Below, piece after piece: positions 55,211 through 64,000 of a DNA stretch of 64,000 bases (position 1 is its first letter; the number at the start of each line of letters is the position of its first letter). The notes beneath the pieces were generated by a model. The model saw only the letters and a list, made by a program, of their open reading frames with translations. It was not told the DNA's origin and did not search any database. The stretch is from the NCBI RefSeq assembly GCF_014905115.1, contig NZ_CP041235.1:1054001-1118000 (forward strand), in the 5' to 3' direction. The position numbers and the translations under genes were made by a program. Source of the DNA: Sulfurimonas sediminis (GTDB taxonomy: Bacteria > Campylobacterota > Campylobacteria > Campylobacterales > Sulfurimonadaceae).

Positions 55211-56006
55211 AATATTCTTTGTCTTCTTCTTCTCTTTCTTGTATTGCTTTTTTTAAGTGCTCCGGTTTTTCCAAGTCGGCAGGTGTTTTTCCTATTCTGT
55301 CCCATCGAATTTTATAATCTTTGTCAATTGAAAAATAGATAAACCAAGGTGTTCCTTCAATATTTTCATAAGGAACACTTCCCCAAAAACGGCTGTCATT
55401 GGAGTGGTCACGATTGTCACCCATCATAAAATAATGGTTTTTTTCGACTTTGAGCGGATTTACATAAAAAATCTGTATCGGAAAACGCCCGTTATTTACG
55501 ATTTTCGGATCATGATGAATACCGGGATGTTTTTTCATATAAGGATTTTTTACCCACAGTTTTCCGTCAAAAATTGCTATTTCATAATCTTTATAATTCT
55601 TTTTAATCCATTCGTCACCTTCTTTAAAATGAAGAAACAGGTTTTTGTCAGCAACAAACAATTCGTCTCCCGGAAGAGCAACACAGCGTTTTACAAAATG
55701 CTGTTTAATGTTTCCAGGGTATCTGAAAATGACGATATCACCGTGCTTTGGGGTGTCTCCATCGACAATTTTCAGCTCTTTGCTCCATGGAATGATGGGA
55801 ATTTCCAAAAACGGAATGTAGGGCATAGGAATACCGTAGGCAAATTTTTTGGCAAAAAGATGGTCTCCGATCAAAAGGGAGTCTTTCATACTGCCGCTTG
55901 GAATACGAAAAGCCTGGGCAACAAAAAAGATAGTAAAAAGGACAATGACAACAGTCCCTGTCCAGGAATTTGACCATTTATATGCTTTATGTAAGATTTT
56001 TTTCAT
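55197..56006 (-). CDS. lepB: Signal peptidase I
   Basis: A 269-residue inner-membrane serine protease removing Sec/Tat signal peptides. One N-terminal transmembrane helix (about 16-33) is followed by the catalytic Ser39 in IPSGSMKDSL, the general-base Lys106 in KRCVALPGDE and the GDNRDHSNDSRFWG box. ATG 56006 lies just after the folD stop; another ATG at 56030 would overlap folD. It is probably coupled to folD. Confidence 0.94.
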   Translation of the reverse strand: MKKILHKAYKWSNSWTGTVVIVLFTIFFVAQAFRIPSGSMKDSLLIGDHLFAKKFAYGIPMPYIPFLEIPIIPWSKELKIVDGDTPKHGDIVIFRYPGNIKQHFVKRCVALPGDELFVADKNLFLHFKEGDEWIKKNYKDYEIAIFDGKLWVKNPYMKKHPGIHHDPKIVNNGRFPIQIFYVNPLKVEKNHYFMMGDNRDHSNDSRFWGSVPYENIEGTPWFIYFSIDKDYKIRWDRIGKTPADLEKPEHLKKAIQEREEEDKEYYGLT

Positions 56007-56010
56007 CGAA

Positions 56011-56868
56011 TCAATCTTTTTGCTGTGCATTGAGTTTTGCGGCTTTGAGTGTATTGCTCAAAAGCATTGCGATAGTCATCGGTCCGACACCACCGGGAAC
56101 AGGAGTAATATAGGAACATTTCTGACTGACATTTTCAAAATCCACATCACCGACAAGTTTGCCATTGGCGGCTCTGTTAATTCCAATGTCTATTATGATA
56201 GCGCCTTCTTTGACCATATCTTCTTTGATGAGATTAATAACACCGACACCGACAAGAATAATATCTGCATTTAATGTATGTTTTTTTAAGTCATCAGTAA
56301 AGATGTGACACACCTCAACAGTGGCATCTGCGTTGAGCAAAAGAGCAGCCATAGGTTTTCCGACAATATTCGAAGCACCGACAACACAACAGTTCTTTCC
56401 TTTTACATCAATGTTGTACTCTTTTAAAAGCTCCATGACACCCAGTGGTGTGCAGGGTACAAAACCGTCCAGGTTTGTGACAAGGCGTCCTACATTGTAG
56501 GGATGAAAACCGTCAACATCTTTTGCAGGATCAACAAGTTCAAGAATCTTTGTTGTATCAATTTGCGGAGGCAGAGGAAGCTGCACCAGTATTCCGTCAA
56601 TATTTGGGTTTTGATTCATCATTTTGATGGTATTTTCTATCGCATCTTGAGAAATGTCTTCGGGCATTTCATGGCTGACTGAGTAAAAACCGACCCTGTC
56701 ACAGGCTTTTTTCTTCATGCTGACATATGCCTGGCTCGCAGGATCCTGTCCTACAAGTATTACGGCAAGTCCTGGAGTTCTGTCTGTTTGTGCTTTTAAC
56801 TTGGCAACTTCATCTGCCACATTGTTTTCAATTTTTTTTGCAAGTGCTTTCCCATCAAGAATCTGCAT
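56011..56868 (-). CDS. folD: Bifunctional methylenetetrahydrofolate dehydrogenase/cyclohydrolase
   Basis: Interconverts C1-folates. The 285-residue protein has the catalytic lysine in YVSMKKKACDRVG, the signature GILVQLPLPPQ, the NADP motif VVGASNIVGKPMAALLL and terminal TPVPGGVGPMTIAML. It is the first gene of the run folD-lepB-M50 protease-rpiB. Confidence 0.96.
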   Translation of the reverse strand: MQILDGKALAKKIENNVADEVAKLKAQTDRTPGLAVILVGQDPASQAYVSMKKKACDRVGFYSVSHEMPEDISQDAIENTIKMMNQNPNIDGILVQLPLPPQIDTTKILELVDPAKDVDGFHPYNVGRLVTNLDGFVPCTPLGVMELLKEYNIDVKGKNCCVVGASNIVGKPMAALLLNADATVEVCHIFTDDLKKHTLNADIILVGVGVINLIKEDMVKEGAIIIDIGINRAANGKLVGDVDFENVSQKCSYITPVPGGVGPMTIAMLLSNTLKAAKLNAQQKD

Positions 56869-56925
56869 TTAAACCTCTTAAATAAATTTTTTGATATTAT
56901 ACCCTTTTAAAATAATATTAGGCTA

Positions 56926-57276
56926 ATGATGAAACATATCTTTTTTTTAATGATTCCCCTGTTTGTATACGCTTCAAGTACTTTTATAACACCGATGGAA
57001 TATGCTTCACAACTTTATAAAAACCCAAGAGGCATAGGCTGTCAAAATTGTCACGGAGAGAACGGGGAGGGGAAAGTCATAGCTGACTATGTGCATAAAA
57101 AAAAGAAAAAAAGTTTTGTCGGTCCAAGAATTAACAACATTGAATTCAATAGCTTTTATAGAGTTCTGAACCAAAGGAAAAGAGGTATGCCGAGATATTT
57201 CTTAACGACAGAAGAAATTCAGGCCCTGTATCTGTATCTGCACAAAAACGATAAAAAGAAAAAAGATGTTAAGTAA
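56926..57276 (+). CDS. Small periplasmic class I cytochrome c
   Basis: A 116-residue monohaem cytochrome with a signal peptide (residues ~1-17), CQNCH (39-43) and a distal methionine candidate in RGMPRYFLT near residue 88. The short basic stretch KKKKKSF and lysine-rich tail are unusual. It likely shuttles electrons in the periplasm; the partner is unknown. It overlaps the next gene by 11 bp. Confidence 0.85.
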   Translation: MMKHIFFLMIPLFVYASSTFITPMEYASQLYKNPRGIGCQNCHGENGEGKVIADYVHKKKKKSFVGPRINNIEFNSFYRVLNQRKRGMPRYFLTTEEIQALYLYLHKNDKKKKDVK

Positions 57277-58192
57277 AATTAAAGAAGCGTACGAAAACAG
57301 AGACCTGGCTGCACTTGATGCTTTGGCTGTGCCAACATTTCGCCACATCAACAAAAAAAACAGTTTTAAATCAGTACTGATGCTCTCTTGTCATAATATT
57401 AAACATCTTTCTAAAATACAAAGCCTTGATGCAGAGTGCATTATGTTGAATCTGGAAGATGGTGTCAGCAAAGAGGATAAACCTTTTGCTCTCGCTTTGG
57501 CAGCTGTTTTTCTCTCTCAACTTAAAAAGAGTGACAAGAAACTGGTTGTTCGTGTGAATGCTTTGGATGAGGGTGGCTATGATGAGATTACCTATCTGAA
57601 TCAGTTTATGCCCGATGCAATTCGTGTGCCAAAAATTAAAAACAAAGAAGAAGTGAAAAATGTACTGGCTCTTTTGCATGAGGAAATAGACTTGCATCTT
57701 TCTATAGAAACAGCCCAGGCATGGCATAATCTTTCTACTTTGAAAGTAAATAAAAGAGTAGGGGTGTTTTATCTTGGGATTTTAGACTTGTTTGCCGATA
57801 TGGGGCTTCCACAGAGTTTGATTAATCTGCAAAATCCGACTATGAAATATATGCTTGCACATTTTTTAGTTACAGCCAAGGCTATGAAAGTAAAACCTGT
57901 CTCCTTTGTGTTTCAGGAATTTGAAGATTTAAAAACTTTTGAACAATGGTTGCTGCTTGAAAAAGAGATTGGATATGATGCAAAAGCCTGTATCTCACCG
58001 GGGCAGGTGAAACTTGTACGTAAAATATTTGTAGATACAGCAGAAGAGCTAAAAAGGGCAAAAATCATTGTGAAACTTTTTGAGATGCATCGTGATGAGG
58101 GTATTACCGGTTTTGTAGATGAAGAGTATGGGTTTATTGACGAGCCGATATATAAAGGTGCTCTGAAACTGTTGGCCGCACAAAAAGACTAG
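57266..58192 (+). CDS. HpcH/HpaI aldolase/citrate lyase (CitE-like) family protein
   Basis: A 308-residue TIM-barrel protein of the CitE-like class. The metal-ligand residues appear as LNLEDGVSKEDK, LSIETAQAWHNL (Glu) and YLGILDLFADMGL (Asp). CitE-like enzymes cleave or hydrolyse acyl-CoA adducts such as malyl- or citramalyl-CoA. No citrate lyase alpha or gamma subunit lies nearby, so the substrate is open. The stop overlaps the convergent TonB-like gene by 4 bp. Confidence 0.8.
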   Translation: MLSKIKEAYENRDLAALDALAVPTFRHINKKNSFKSVLMLSCHNIKHLSKIQSLDAECIMLNLEDGVSKEDKPFALALAAVFLSQLKKSDKKLVVRVNALDEGGYDEITYLNQFMPDAIRVPKIKNKEEVKNVLALLHEEIDLHLSIETAQAWHNLSTLKVNKRVGVFYLGILDLFADMGLPQSLINLQNPTMKYMLAHFLVTAKAMKVKPVSFVFQEFEDLKTFEQWLLLEKEIGYDAKACISPGQVKLVRKIFVDTAEELKRAKIIVKLFEMHRDEGITGFVDEEYGFIDEPIYKGALKLLAAQKD

Positions 58193-59073
58193 TATCCTGC
58201 CAGATTATAAAAGACATTGTATCGTATCAGCGTTGTCTCTTTTGGTCTGGGGTATCTGCTGTAGGCATACTCTATAGTCTCTTTCGTTGTATCATCAAGA
58301 ATATAGTACCCACTCTTGGAAATAAAGCGAAAACCTGTCATATCTCCGTTTGGATGCAGGTAGAATTCTATTACATTGCTTCTGTTTACATGTAAACCCC
58401 GTGGGATATTGACTCTTGCAACACGATTAAGGACCTGTTGGGTAATTCTGCGCATAATCTCCTGGTTATCTAAAATATACTGCTGTTGTCCGGGTGTAAG
58501 TTTGCCAAATTCATCCCCGTAGAGTTTTTTAATATTTTGAGAAATATTACTGTTGTTGTGTGTGGCTTTTTTCTTGACACTTTTTGTTTCCTGGGCAGAT
58601 TTATCTTCATAAAGCCAAGAGAGTTTTTTTGGCTTTTCCTCTGGCTTTTTTATTTTTTTTGGTTGGGCTTTTTTTTCTAAAGGAATATAGGATTTTTTTG
58701 TCGGAAGGGGTTTGACCTTTGGCTGTTTCACTGTTTTTTTGATGATTTTTTTAGTTTTTTTCGGCTTGTTTAATTTTGGTTTTCTGGGTGTTTTCTTTGG
58801 TTCATATTTTACAGTTTTTTGTTTTACTATTTTTTTAAGCTGGGAACCTTTTGGCATTGGCGGAACAATAGCTGCAGGTTTTGGCTTTTGTTTTGTTATT
58901 CCTGATTTTTTATGCTTCTTTGGCATCTCTTTGAGAGATATTTTAATTCTTTTTTCTTTAGGAACTGCTTTTTTTTCGGTATCCGGTGTAAGAGTCCACA
59001 GTATCCATAAAAGCAAAAACAGAAGCAGATGTATCAGTAAAGCAACAAAAAAGGCAAAAGAAGATCTGTTCAA
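58189..59073 (-). CDS. TonB-like energy-transducing protein
   Basis: A 294-residue protein with an N-terminal membrane anchor (about 7-27), a long Lys/Pro-rich periplasmic spacer (about 30-165) and a C-terminal TonB-like domain (NVIEFYLHPNGDMTGFRFISKSG). TonB couples proton-motive force from ExbB/ExbD to outer-membrane receptors; exbBD are not adjacent. A perfect palindrome copy flanked by G/C (58384-58397) encodes LHVN. Confidence 0.82.
   Translation of the reverse strand: MNRSSFAFFVALLIHLLLFLLLWILWTLTPDTEKKAVPKEKRIKISLKEMPKKHKKSGITKQKPKPAAIVPPMPKGSQLKKIVKQKTVKYEPKKTPRKPKLNKPKKTKKIIKKTVKQPKVKPLPTKKSYIPLEKKAQPKKIKKPEEKPKKLSWLYEDKSAQETKSVKKKATHNNSNISQNIKKLYGDEFGKLTPGQQQYILDNQEIMRRITQQVLNRVARVNIPRGLHVNRSNVIEFYLHPNGDMTGFRFISKSGYYILDDTTKETIEYAYSRYPRPKETTLIRYNVFYNLAGY
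58385..58396. repeat. Iterated palindrome, perfect copy (in the TonB-like gene)
   Basis: TTTACATGTAAA with flanking G/C (58384-58397); encodes LHVN. Confidence 0.95.
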
Positions 59074-59151
59074 AAAAAATCCATTTATTATATTTGTGAG
59101 ATTATATCAAATCAATATTAACAGTGTTGCTGTCGTTTAGCAATACTTAGA

Positions 59152-59157
59152 TATAAT
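59152..59157 (+). promoter_or_regulatory. Candidate -10 element for hemL
   Basis: TATAAT in AGATATAATTATAA, 29 bp before the hemL ATG at 59187, with an AAGG ribosome-binding site between. Confidence 0.45.
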
Positions 59158-59186
59158 TATAAAAAAATAGAGATACAAGGTTGCAA

Positions 59187-60479
59187 ATGAATACAGAGGC
59201 ATCACAAAAAGCATTTGAAGAGGCACAGCGTTTAATCCCGGGTGGGGTTGATTCACCGGTAAGAGCATTTAAGAGTGTGGGGACAACACCCCTGTTTATC
59301 ACTGAGGGTAAAGGCGCCTACCTTAAAGATGTAGACGGGAATGAGTATATTGATTATGTCCAAAGTTGGGGACCTTTACTTTTTGGACATTGTGATGAAG
59401 CTATAGAAGCTGCTGTTATTGATGCGGTAAAACATGGTTTGAGTTTTGGCGCACCGACATTGGCAGAGACAGAACTTGCAAAGCTTGTTGTCGGCTTTTT
59501 TGACTCCATTGACAAAGTACGTTTTGTAAGCAGTGGAACAGAAGCTGTGATGAGTGCTATCCGCCTTGCACGCGGCTTTACAGGACGTGATGATATTGTG
59601 AAGTTTACAGGATGCTATCACGGACACAGTGATGCTCTTTTGGTCGAAGCGGGAAGCGGTGCGGCGACTTTTGGAAATCCCTCAAGCCCCGGTGTTCCGG
59701 CTGACTTTACAAAACATACGCTTTTGGCCCAATATAACAATATAGAGAGTGTCAAAAAATGTTTTGCGGACTCCGACAATATTGCCTGTGTGATTATAGA
59801 ACCAATTGCAGGCAATATGGGACTTGTCCCGGCTGACAAAGAGTTTTTGCATGCACTCAGAAAGCTTTGTGACGAACACGGTACCCTGCTTTTGTTTGAT
59901 GAAGTGATGAGCGGATTTCGCGCAAGTGTTCACGGTGCCGAGTCGATAACAGGGGTAAAACCTGACATCGTAACACTCGGAAAGGTGATAGGCGGGGGTA
60001 TGCCGGTCGGTGCCTTTGGTGCACGCGCAGAGATAATGGCAATGCTCTCACCTGAAGGTCCTGTATATCAGGCAGGAACTCTCAGCGGCAATCCTGTGGC
60101 AATGGCAGCAGGGTATACTGCTCTGATGAAACTCAAAAACAATGCAAGAGTGATTGATGTTTTAAATGAAAGAGCCACAAGACTGGTAGAAGGGATACAA
60201 AGTGCCGCTGCAAAGTACAATATACCTATGCAGATAGCTACAAGAGGTTCAATGTTCGGTTTTTTCTTTAATGACAAACCTGTAAAAAACTTTAGTGATG
60301 CAGCAAAGAGTGATGCAGAACTTTTTGCAAAGTTTCATACTGGCATGCTTGAGCGTGGACACTACTTTGCCTGTTCTTTGTATGAAACAGGGTTTATTTC
60401 CACGGCAATTACAGATGAAATGATAGAAAAGACTGTAGAGGCGAGTGATGCAGTCTTTAAGGAAATTACAAATGTCTGA
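59187..60479 (+). CDS. hemL: Glutamate-1-semialdehyde 2,1-aminomutase
   Basis: Makes 5-aminolevulinate in the C5 haem pathway. The 430-residue PLP enzyme has [12 protein letters not shown] at the start, [27 protein letters not shown] and the Schiff-base lysine in [18 protein letters not shown] 59187 behind ACAAGG is preferred to TTG at 59181. The atpZ ATG overlaps its 3' end by 8 bp. Confidence 0.96.
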   Translation: MNTEASQKAFEEAQRLIPGGVDSPVRAFKSVGTTPLFITEGKGAYLKDVDGNEYIDYVQSWGPLLFGHCDEAIEAAVIDAVKHGLSFGAPTLAETELAKLVVGFFDSIDKVRFVSSGTEAVMSAIRLARGFTGRDDIVKFTGCYHGHSDALLVEAGSGAATFGNPSSPGVPADFTKHTLLAQYNNIESVKKCFADSDNIACVIIEPIAGNMGLVPADKEFLHALRKLCDEHGTLLLFDEVMSGFRASVHGAESITGVKPDIVTLGKVIGGGMPVGAFGARAEIMAMLSPEGPVYQAGTLSGNPVAMAAGYTALMKLKNNARVIDVLNERATRLVEGIQSAAAKYNIPMQIATRGSMFGFFFNDKPVKNFSDAAKSDAELFAKFHTGMLERGHYFACSLYETGFISTAITDEMIEKTVEASDAVFKEITNV

Positions 60480-60825
60480 TGACACGCAAGATAAGGTGAA
60501 GAGCGAAGCTAGAGAGACGGGGCAGCGCAAACCAAGAATAAAACCTATTGTAGAGGCGGCAGACAGTCTCTCTTTGGGTATATCCATGGTTGTGGCAGTA
60601 CTGTTGGGTGTCGGTATTGGCTGGCTGTTAAAAAGATGGACAGATATCGAGTGGCTTTTTTGGGTAGGTGTTTTCATTGGAGTTGCAGCAGCAATATTAA
60701 ATATCTATAAAGCATACTCAAAACAATACAAAGAGTTTGAAAAACTGGCAAAAGAAGACAGGTATGCGATAAAAAAACAACTTGAAGATGATGAGGATGA
60801 GGATTACGGTGAAAAAAACTATTAG
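60472..60825 (+). CDS. AtpZ/AtpI-family small membrane protein
   Basis: A 117-residue protein with two transmembrane helices (about 43-62 and 67-87: [38 protein letters not shown]) and charged ends. AtpZ/AtpI proteins help assemble the rotor of F-type ATP synthase. The atp operon is not here; this gene follows hemL, as seen in several Campylobacterota. The C-terminus is strongly acidic ([12 protein letters not shown]). Confidence 0.8.
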   Translation: MSDDTQDKVKSEARETGQRKPRIKPIVEAADSLSLGISMVVAVLLGVGIGWLLKRWTDIEWLFWVGVFIGVAAAILNIYKAYSKQYKEFEKLAKEDRYAIKKQLEDDEDEDYGEKNY

Positions 60826-61315
60826 TATTTTTTTTGTGGTACAGATTCTAATTTTTATCACATATTTTTATTCTCAAAAAATATTTCTCAATATCGAAAT
60901 TGCATTCTTGAGTGCTTTTTTAATTATACTCGGTTCCTCTTTTTCTTACAGAAAAATGGTGCAGAATAAGGTTGATACTAAAGAATATGAAGAAGGTCGG
61001 GATCTGCTTGACACAATAGATGATCCGCATGGACTTTACGAAGAGGAGAGTATAAATAATACTCCGGCAGAAGAACTTGATTTAAAACAGATTGTCAAAG
61101 AAGAAAAAGCAAAAATAAAGACTTTAAGTCTAAAAAATACAAAACACGGCTTCAGAGGAAGTGTTTCCATCGTGCGAATTATACCCTATATACTGCTTAT
61201 ATTGGGATTTATAGCTTTGAAGAACAATGAAGTGCTGGAGCTGGCATACTACATTCCCTCTCTTTTGATCGGAATTATAACCGGTGCTTTGGTCTCTAAA
61301 GAAGTTTTAGCTTAA
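60809..61315 (+). CDS. Conserved membrane protein, function unknown
   Basis: A 168-residue protein with two N-terminal transmembrane helices (about 4-22 and 27-43), a charged middle part (EYEEGRDLLDTIDDPHGLYEEE) and two C-terminal helices. The likely start is GTG 60809 overlapping the atpZ end; earlier in-frame ATGs would lie in the acidic tail of atpZ. I do not recognise the family. It may act with AtpZ since the two are coupled. Confidence 0.7.
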   Translation: MKKTISIFFVVQILIFITYFYSQKIFLNIEIAFLSAFLIILGSSFSYRKMVQNKVDTKEYEEGRDLLDTIDDPHGLYEEESINNTPAEELDLKQIVKEEKAKIKTLSLKNTKHGFRGSVSIVRIIPYILLILGFIALKNNEVLELAYYIPSLLIGIITGALVSKEVLA

Positions 61316-61324
61316 GGGCAAAGG

Positions 61325-62020
61325 TTAATGTGTTATGATTGGAAGATGTATGGATATTGATTTTTTAGTAATTTCTACATAAAAATCATATTTATCAGCG
61401 AGCATTTTGATGTCTGGCAACATTTCTTTGTCAATATTGTCCGCTATAACTGAGATGGAAAAAAGACCATATTTTTTATCATGAAACTTGATATATTCTC
61501 CAACAATATAGGAAATTTTTGTTTCAATGACTCTGCTTTTTTGGGATGCTCTGTATATAAAATTTAACAATTTGATTAAATTGTTGGCATTGACAACAAC
61601 ATCAGGAATAGTCGGGTCATAGTTTTTAATAAAATTTATTTCCGAACTGATGGAATTTGAAGCAATACACAAATCTGTAATTGTAAATATATTTGTGAGT
61701 TCACCGTCAGGTTTTTTTGTATTTATTTTATAGGTTGGTGCCTGGTAGAGTTTGATACCTATACACTCTTCGTCTTCATAGCCGACCGTAATGGCAAAAA
61801 ATTTATATCTGCCGTATTCCAGTTCCAAAAAGGTTGTTTTGAAGCCAAAAGTTATGTTGGCATAGGTTTGGGCAAGATTGAAAAGTTCACTGGGCTGGAC
61901 AGAACCCAGTAGAAACTGAGCTTCTGTATTGAGAGAAATTATTTTTCCATTAGAACGAAATAAAATAAATGGATTATAATCGTTTTCTATCCATTTTTGT
62001 TCCAATGTCATATTCATCAT
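61325..62020 (-). CDS. Conserved protein downstream of rpoD (PAS-like), function unknown
   Basis: A 231-residue soluble protein. Residues about 15-95 (NPFILFRSNGKIISLNTEAQFLLG) look like a degenerate PAS domain, and the C-terminal half resembles a histidine-kinase-type ATPase fold without recognisable N/G boxes. Its start overlaps the rpoD stop by one base, so it is translationally linked to the main sigma factor. A regulatory role is possible but unproven. Confidence 0.65.
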   Translation of the reverse strand: MMNMTLEQKWIENDYNPFILFRSNGKIISLNTEAQFLLGSVQPSELFNLAQTYANITFGFKTTFLELEYGRYKFFAITVGYEDEECIGIKLYQAPTYKINTKKPDGELTNIFTITDLCIASNSISSEINFIKNYDPTIPDVVVNANNLIKLLNFIYRASQKSRVIETKISYIVGEYIKFHDKKYGLFSISVIADNIDKEMLPDIKMLADKYDFYVEITKKSISIHLPIITH

Positions 62021-63861
62021 TATTCTTCAATATAGTTTTTTAGTTTTCGTCCAACTTTAGGATGTTTGAGTTTTTTGATGGCGCTTGATTCAATTTGACG
62101 AACACGCTCACGGGTTACACTGAGTTCTTTTCCAATCTCTTCGAGTGTTCTGTCACTCTCATCATCCATGATTCCGAAACGGAGTTTGATAACGGCTTTT
62201 TCTCTTTCGTTTAATTGTTCAAGAACCTGTTCAATCTGAATTCTCAAATCATCTTTGAGTATTGCATCAGAAGGAGAAAGAGATGTTTTGTCTTCTATAA
62301 AGTCTCCAAAACGACCGTCGTCTTCGCTGCCGATAGGAGCTTCAAGAGAGATAGGTTCTTTGGTGATTTTGATGACATTTTTGACTTTTTCAACCGACAG
62401 ACCGACTTCCTGTGCGATTGTATCAACATCCGGCTCTTTTCCGTTTTCCTGCAGGTGTTTACGCATAATTTTATTGATACGGTTGATCGTTTCAATCATA
62501 TGAATAGGAATACGGATTGTTCTGGCCTGGTCGGCAATAGCACGCGAAATAGCCTGGCGAATCCACCATGTTGCGTAGGTTGAAAACTTGTATCCTTTTT
62601 GATATTCAAATTTGTCAACTGCTTTCATAAGACCGATATTTCCTTCCTGGATAAGGTCAAGGAAAGGCAAACCGCGGTTGGTATAGCGCTTGGCAATGGA
62701 AACTACAAGGCGCAGGTTTGATTTTGCCATTTTTGTTTTGGAAATTTCCGAGATATTTTTACCGCGTTTGATCTGCTCTAAAATATCAGCAAGTTTTTCC
62801 GGTTCCATATCAAAGCTGTTTTTGGAAGCCTCTTTTGTCTGTACCAGCTTTTTAATTTCCATATAGGTTGAAACCATTGTCGCTTCAGGAACCATATTAG
62901 CAATATCTTCTTTCGTCAGATCCTGAATCTTTTCCACTAAAATTTTATGATTTGCTTTTAATGTGGCATTAAAAAGAGGGAGTTTATACTCTAGGCGTTT
63001 GAGTTCTTTATCATACCCTTCATCACTTTTGAGTGTTGTTTCCATCGCTTTTACCAATTCATTTATAAGTTTTGAAGTAGGTCCGAGGTCAAGAAGTTTT
63101 TCTTTGAGTACAGATTTTTTGTATGTTACAGTCAAGTAGTAGTGTACAATTTCTTCAGTAAGCTCTCCGTCAAGATTTTGGGGTGCTTTTTCTGTGGCTT
63201 TTACCCAGTCTTTTTTTGCTTTTTCCAAAGCTTTGAAACTTGTAGATACTTTTTCAACTCTGCTTTTGTCTTTGACAGAGAGTGTTTTTTCTGTCGAGTC
63301 ATCCTCTGTATCATCATCTCCGTCATCTTTTTCATCTTCAAAACTTTTAAAGAGTTCTTTGACGCGTCTTTCCCGATTGATAAGAGGTTCTTTGTAGTCC
63401 AGAATGAAATCTATCAAATAGGGAACAGAACATATGGCATCTATAATGATGCTTTCTCCGGCTTCTATTTTTTTAGAAATTTCAATCTCTTCTTCTTTTG
63501 TCAGAAGTGGAATTTGTCCCATTTCACGAAGATACATACGAACAGGAGAATCTGAGCGGGACCATTCAAGAAGTTCATGCTCTTTTAAAATATCAAATTT
63601 GTCTGTTTCATTGTCTTCGAGCATTTTTCGCTGGGCGCTTCTGCGTGCCTCTGCTTCTTGATCATTTAATTTTTTAGCATGTTCGCTGGATGTATAAATG
63701 CATTTTTTGTGTTTTTGGAGAAGTTTATAAATATTTTTTGCCTGAGCAGCTGTAGGCTGTTTGTCAAAAAATTCGATTAAAGATTCATAAGTGACACAAT
63801 CTTTGGACTTGTGCTCTTCAAAAAAGGTCTCTAAAGCTTTGTTGAGTTCTTTTGCTGTCAT
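62020..63861 (-). CDS. rpoD: RNA polymerase primary sigma factor
   Basis: A 613-residue sigma-70. Region 1.2 appears as [22 protein letters not shown], followed by a non-conserved insert (about 160-340) rich in acidic residues. Then come regions 2.1-2.4 ([21 protein letters not shown]), 3 ([13 protein letters not shown]) and 4.2 ([20 protein letters not shown]). It is the housekeeping sigma of the cell. The 139 bp upstream of it to the window end hold no gene. Confidence 0.97.
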   Translation of the reverse strand: MTAKELNKALETFFEEHKSKDCVTYESLIEFFDKQPTAAQAKNIYKLLQKHKKCIYTSSEHAKKLNDQEAEARRSAQRKMLEDNETDKFDILKEHELLEWSRSDSPVRMYLREMGQIPLLTKEEEIEISKKIEAGESIIIDAICSVPYLIDFILDYKEPLINRERRVKELFKSFEDEKDDGDDDTEDDSTEKTLSVKDKSRVEKVSTSFKALEKAKKDWVKATEKAPQNLDGELTEEIVHYYLTVTYKKSVLKEKLLDLGPTSKLINELVKAMETTLKSDEGYDKELKRLEYKLPLFNATLKANHKILVEKIQDLTKEDIANMVPEATMVSTYMEIKKLVQTKEASKNSFDMEPEKLADILEQIKRGKNISEISKTKMAKSNLRLVVSIAKRYTNRGLPFLDLIQEGNIGLMKAVDKFEYQKGYKFSTYATWWIRQAISRAIADQARTIRIPIHMIETINRINKIMRKHLQENGKEPDVDTIAQEVGLSVEKVKNVIKITKEPISLEAPIGSEDDGRFGDFIEDKTSLSPSDAILKDDLRIQIEQVLEQLNEREKAVIKLRFGIMDDESDRTLEEIGKELSVTRERVRQIESSAIKKLKHPKVGRKLKNYIEE

Positions 63862-63970
63862 ATGGGAGGGTGCTCCAATTGAGTTAAGGTTTTTAAAAGG
63901 TGGATTATACCGAAATATTCTTAACAGATGCTTTTTTCTGAATAAAATTTTGTTGGAACGGACATTGCTT

Positions 63971-63982
63971 ATTACATGTAAA
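63971..63982. repeat. Near-perfect copy of iterated palindrome, upstream of rpoD
   Basis: ATTACATGTAAA, 11 of 12 matches, about 110 bp upstream of the rpoD start. One of two copies not inside a gene of this window. Confidence 0.85.
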
Positions 63983-64000
63983 CTAATACAGGGGCAATAA

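Noticed and set aside
58600-59000. Repetitive T-rich stretch as a DNA repeat element
   Set aside because: It is the antisense of the Lys/Pro-rich spacer of the TonB-like protein: low complexity from amino-acid bias, not a repeat array.
60785-60803. GATGAG triplet-like repeats
   Set aside because: They only encode the acidic tail of the AtpZ-like protein and are too short to call a repeat.
63791-64000. Plus-strand frame open to the window end
   Set aside because: It is the antisense shadow of the rpoD start plus a short spacer, with no ribosome-binding site or recognisable protein.
1-64000. tRNA, rRNA, CRISPR array or replication origin
   Set aside because: I looked for clover-leaf intergenic segments, rRNA signatures, regularly spaced repeats and DnaA-box clusters; the spacers are short and none was convincing.

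Overview
This window looks like chromosome of a mesophilic Campylobacterota species, most likely Sulfurimonas or a close relative. The evidence is AT-rich DNA with tight co-directional gene runs and a periplasmic nitrate reductase cluster of the order napA-G-H-B-F-L-(PAS)-D without napC. There is also an SdhA/SdhB/SdhE-type succinate/fumarate oxidoreductase, and a block (COG3400 protein, aroB, mscS, mtaB, ftsH-like) whose order I recall from Helicobacter pylori. The assignment is inference from gene content; no rRNA, tRNA or CRISPR array was seen.

Layout. 1-9.4 kb: end of an RND pump gene, then truA, a LptF/G permease, prepilin peptidase, uppS, coaBC, a rhodanese, an RlmI-type methyltransferase, ycaO, a deoxyinosine glycosylase and a hydrogenase-maturation-protease-like gene. 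9.4-15.5 kb: glmU, two envelope lipid-modifying enzymes (EptA-like and PAP2), and motA-motB-fliP. 15.5-24.7 kb: one long overlapping run with trmA, a TrkA-like NAD-binding protein, aroB, mscS, mtaB, an FtsH paralogue that has lost its protease motif, a BioV-like esterase and mogA. 24.8-34.8 kb: an AraC regulator, xth, hemerythrin, sdhEBA, a degenerate GGDEF protein, thiL, truD and psd. 34.9-44.1 kb: the nap operon with its own porin. 44.1-46.45 kb: a decayed IS1634-type insertion sequence flanked by a 285-bp direct duplication of target DNA. 46.4-64 kb: ychF, a thiamine-binding-type protein, metE with a structured leader, pepA, trpB-apt, rpiB, an M50 protease, lepB, folD, a small cytochrome c, a CitE-like lyase, a TonB-like protein, hemL, atpZ and rpoD.

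The genes fit a nitrate-respiring, motile, Gram-negative autotroph or mixotroph. Three loci (napA, the porin after the nap operon, and hemerythrin) carry perfect FNR-type boxes (TTGAT-N4-ATCAA) exactly 29.5 bp upstream of the first base of a -10 hexamer. This is the class II activator geometry, so the three probably form one anaerobic/nitrate regulon.

The most unusual signal is not a gene. A 12-bp palindrome, TTTACATGTAAA, occurs eight times perfectly and its 10-bp core fourteen times. Nearly all copies lie inside coding sequences, on genes of both orientations and in two different reading frames. That pattern resembles a highly iterated palindrome selected at the DNA level. Other points of interest are the long IS target duplication, the structured metE leader, the protease-dead FtsH paralogue, and small in-gene tandem duplications in ycaO and at the metE 3' end.
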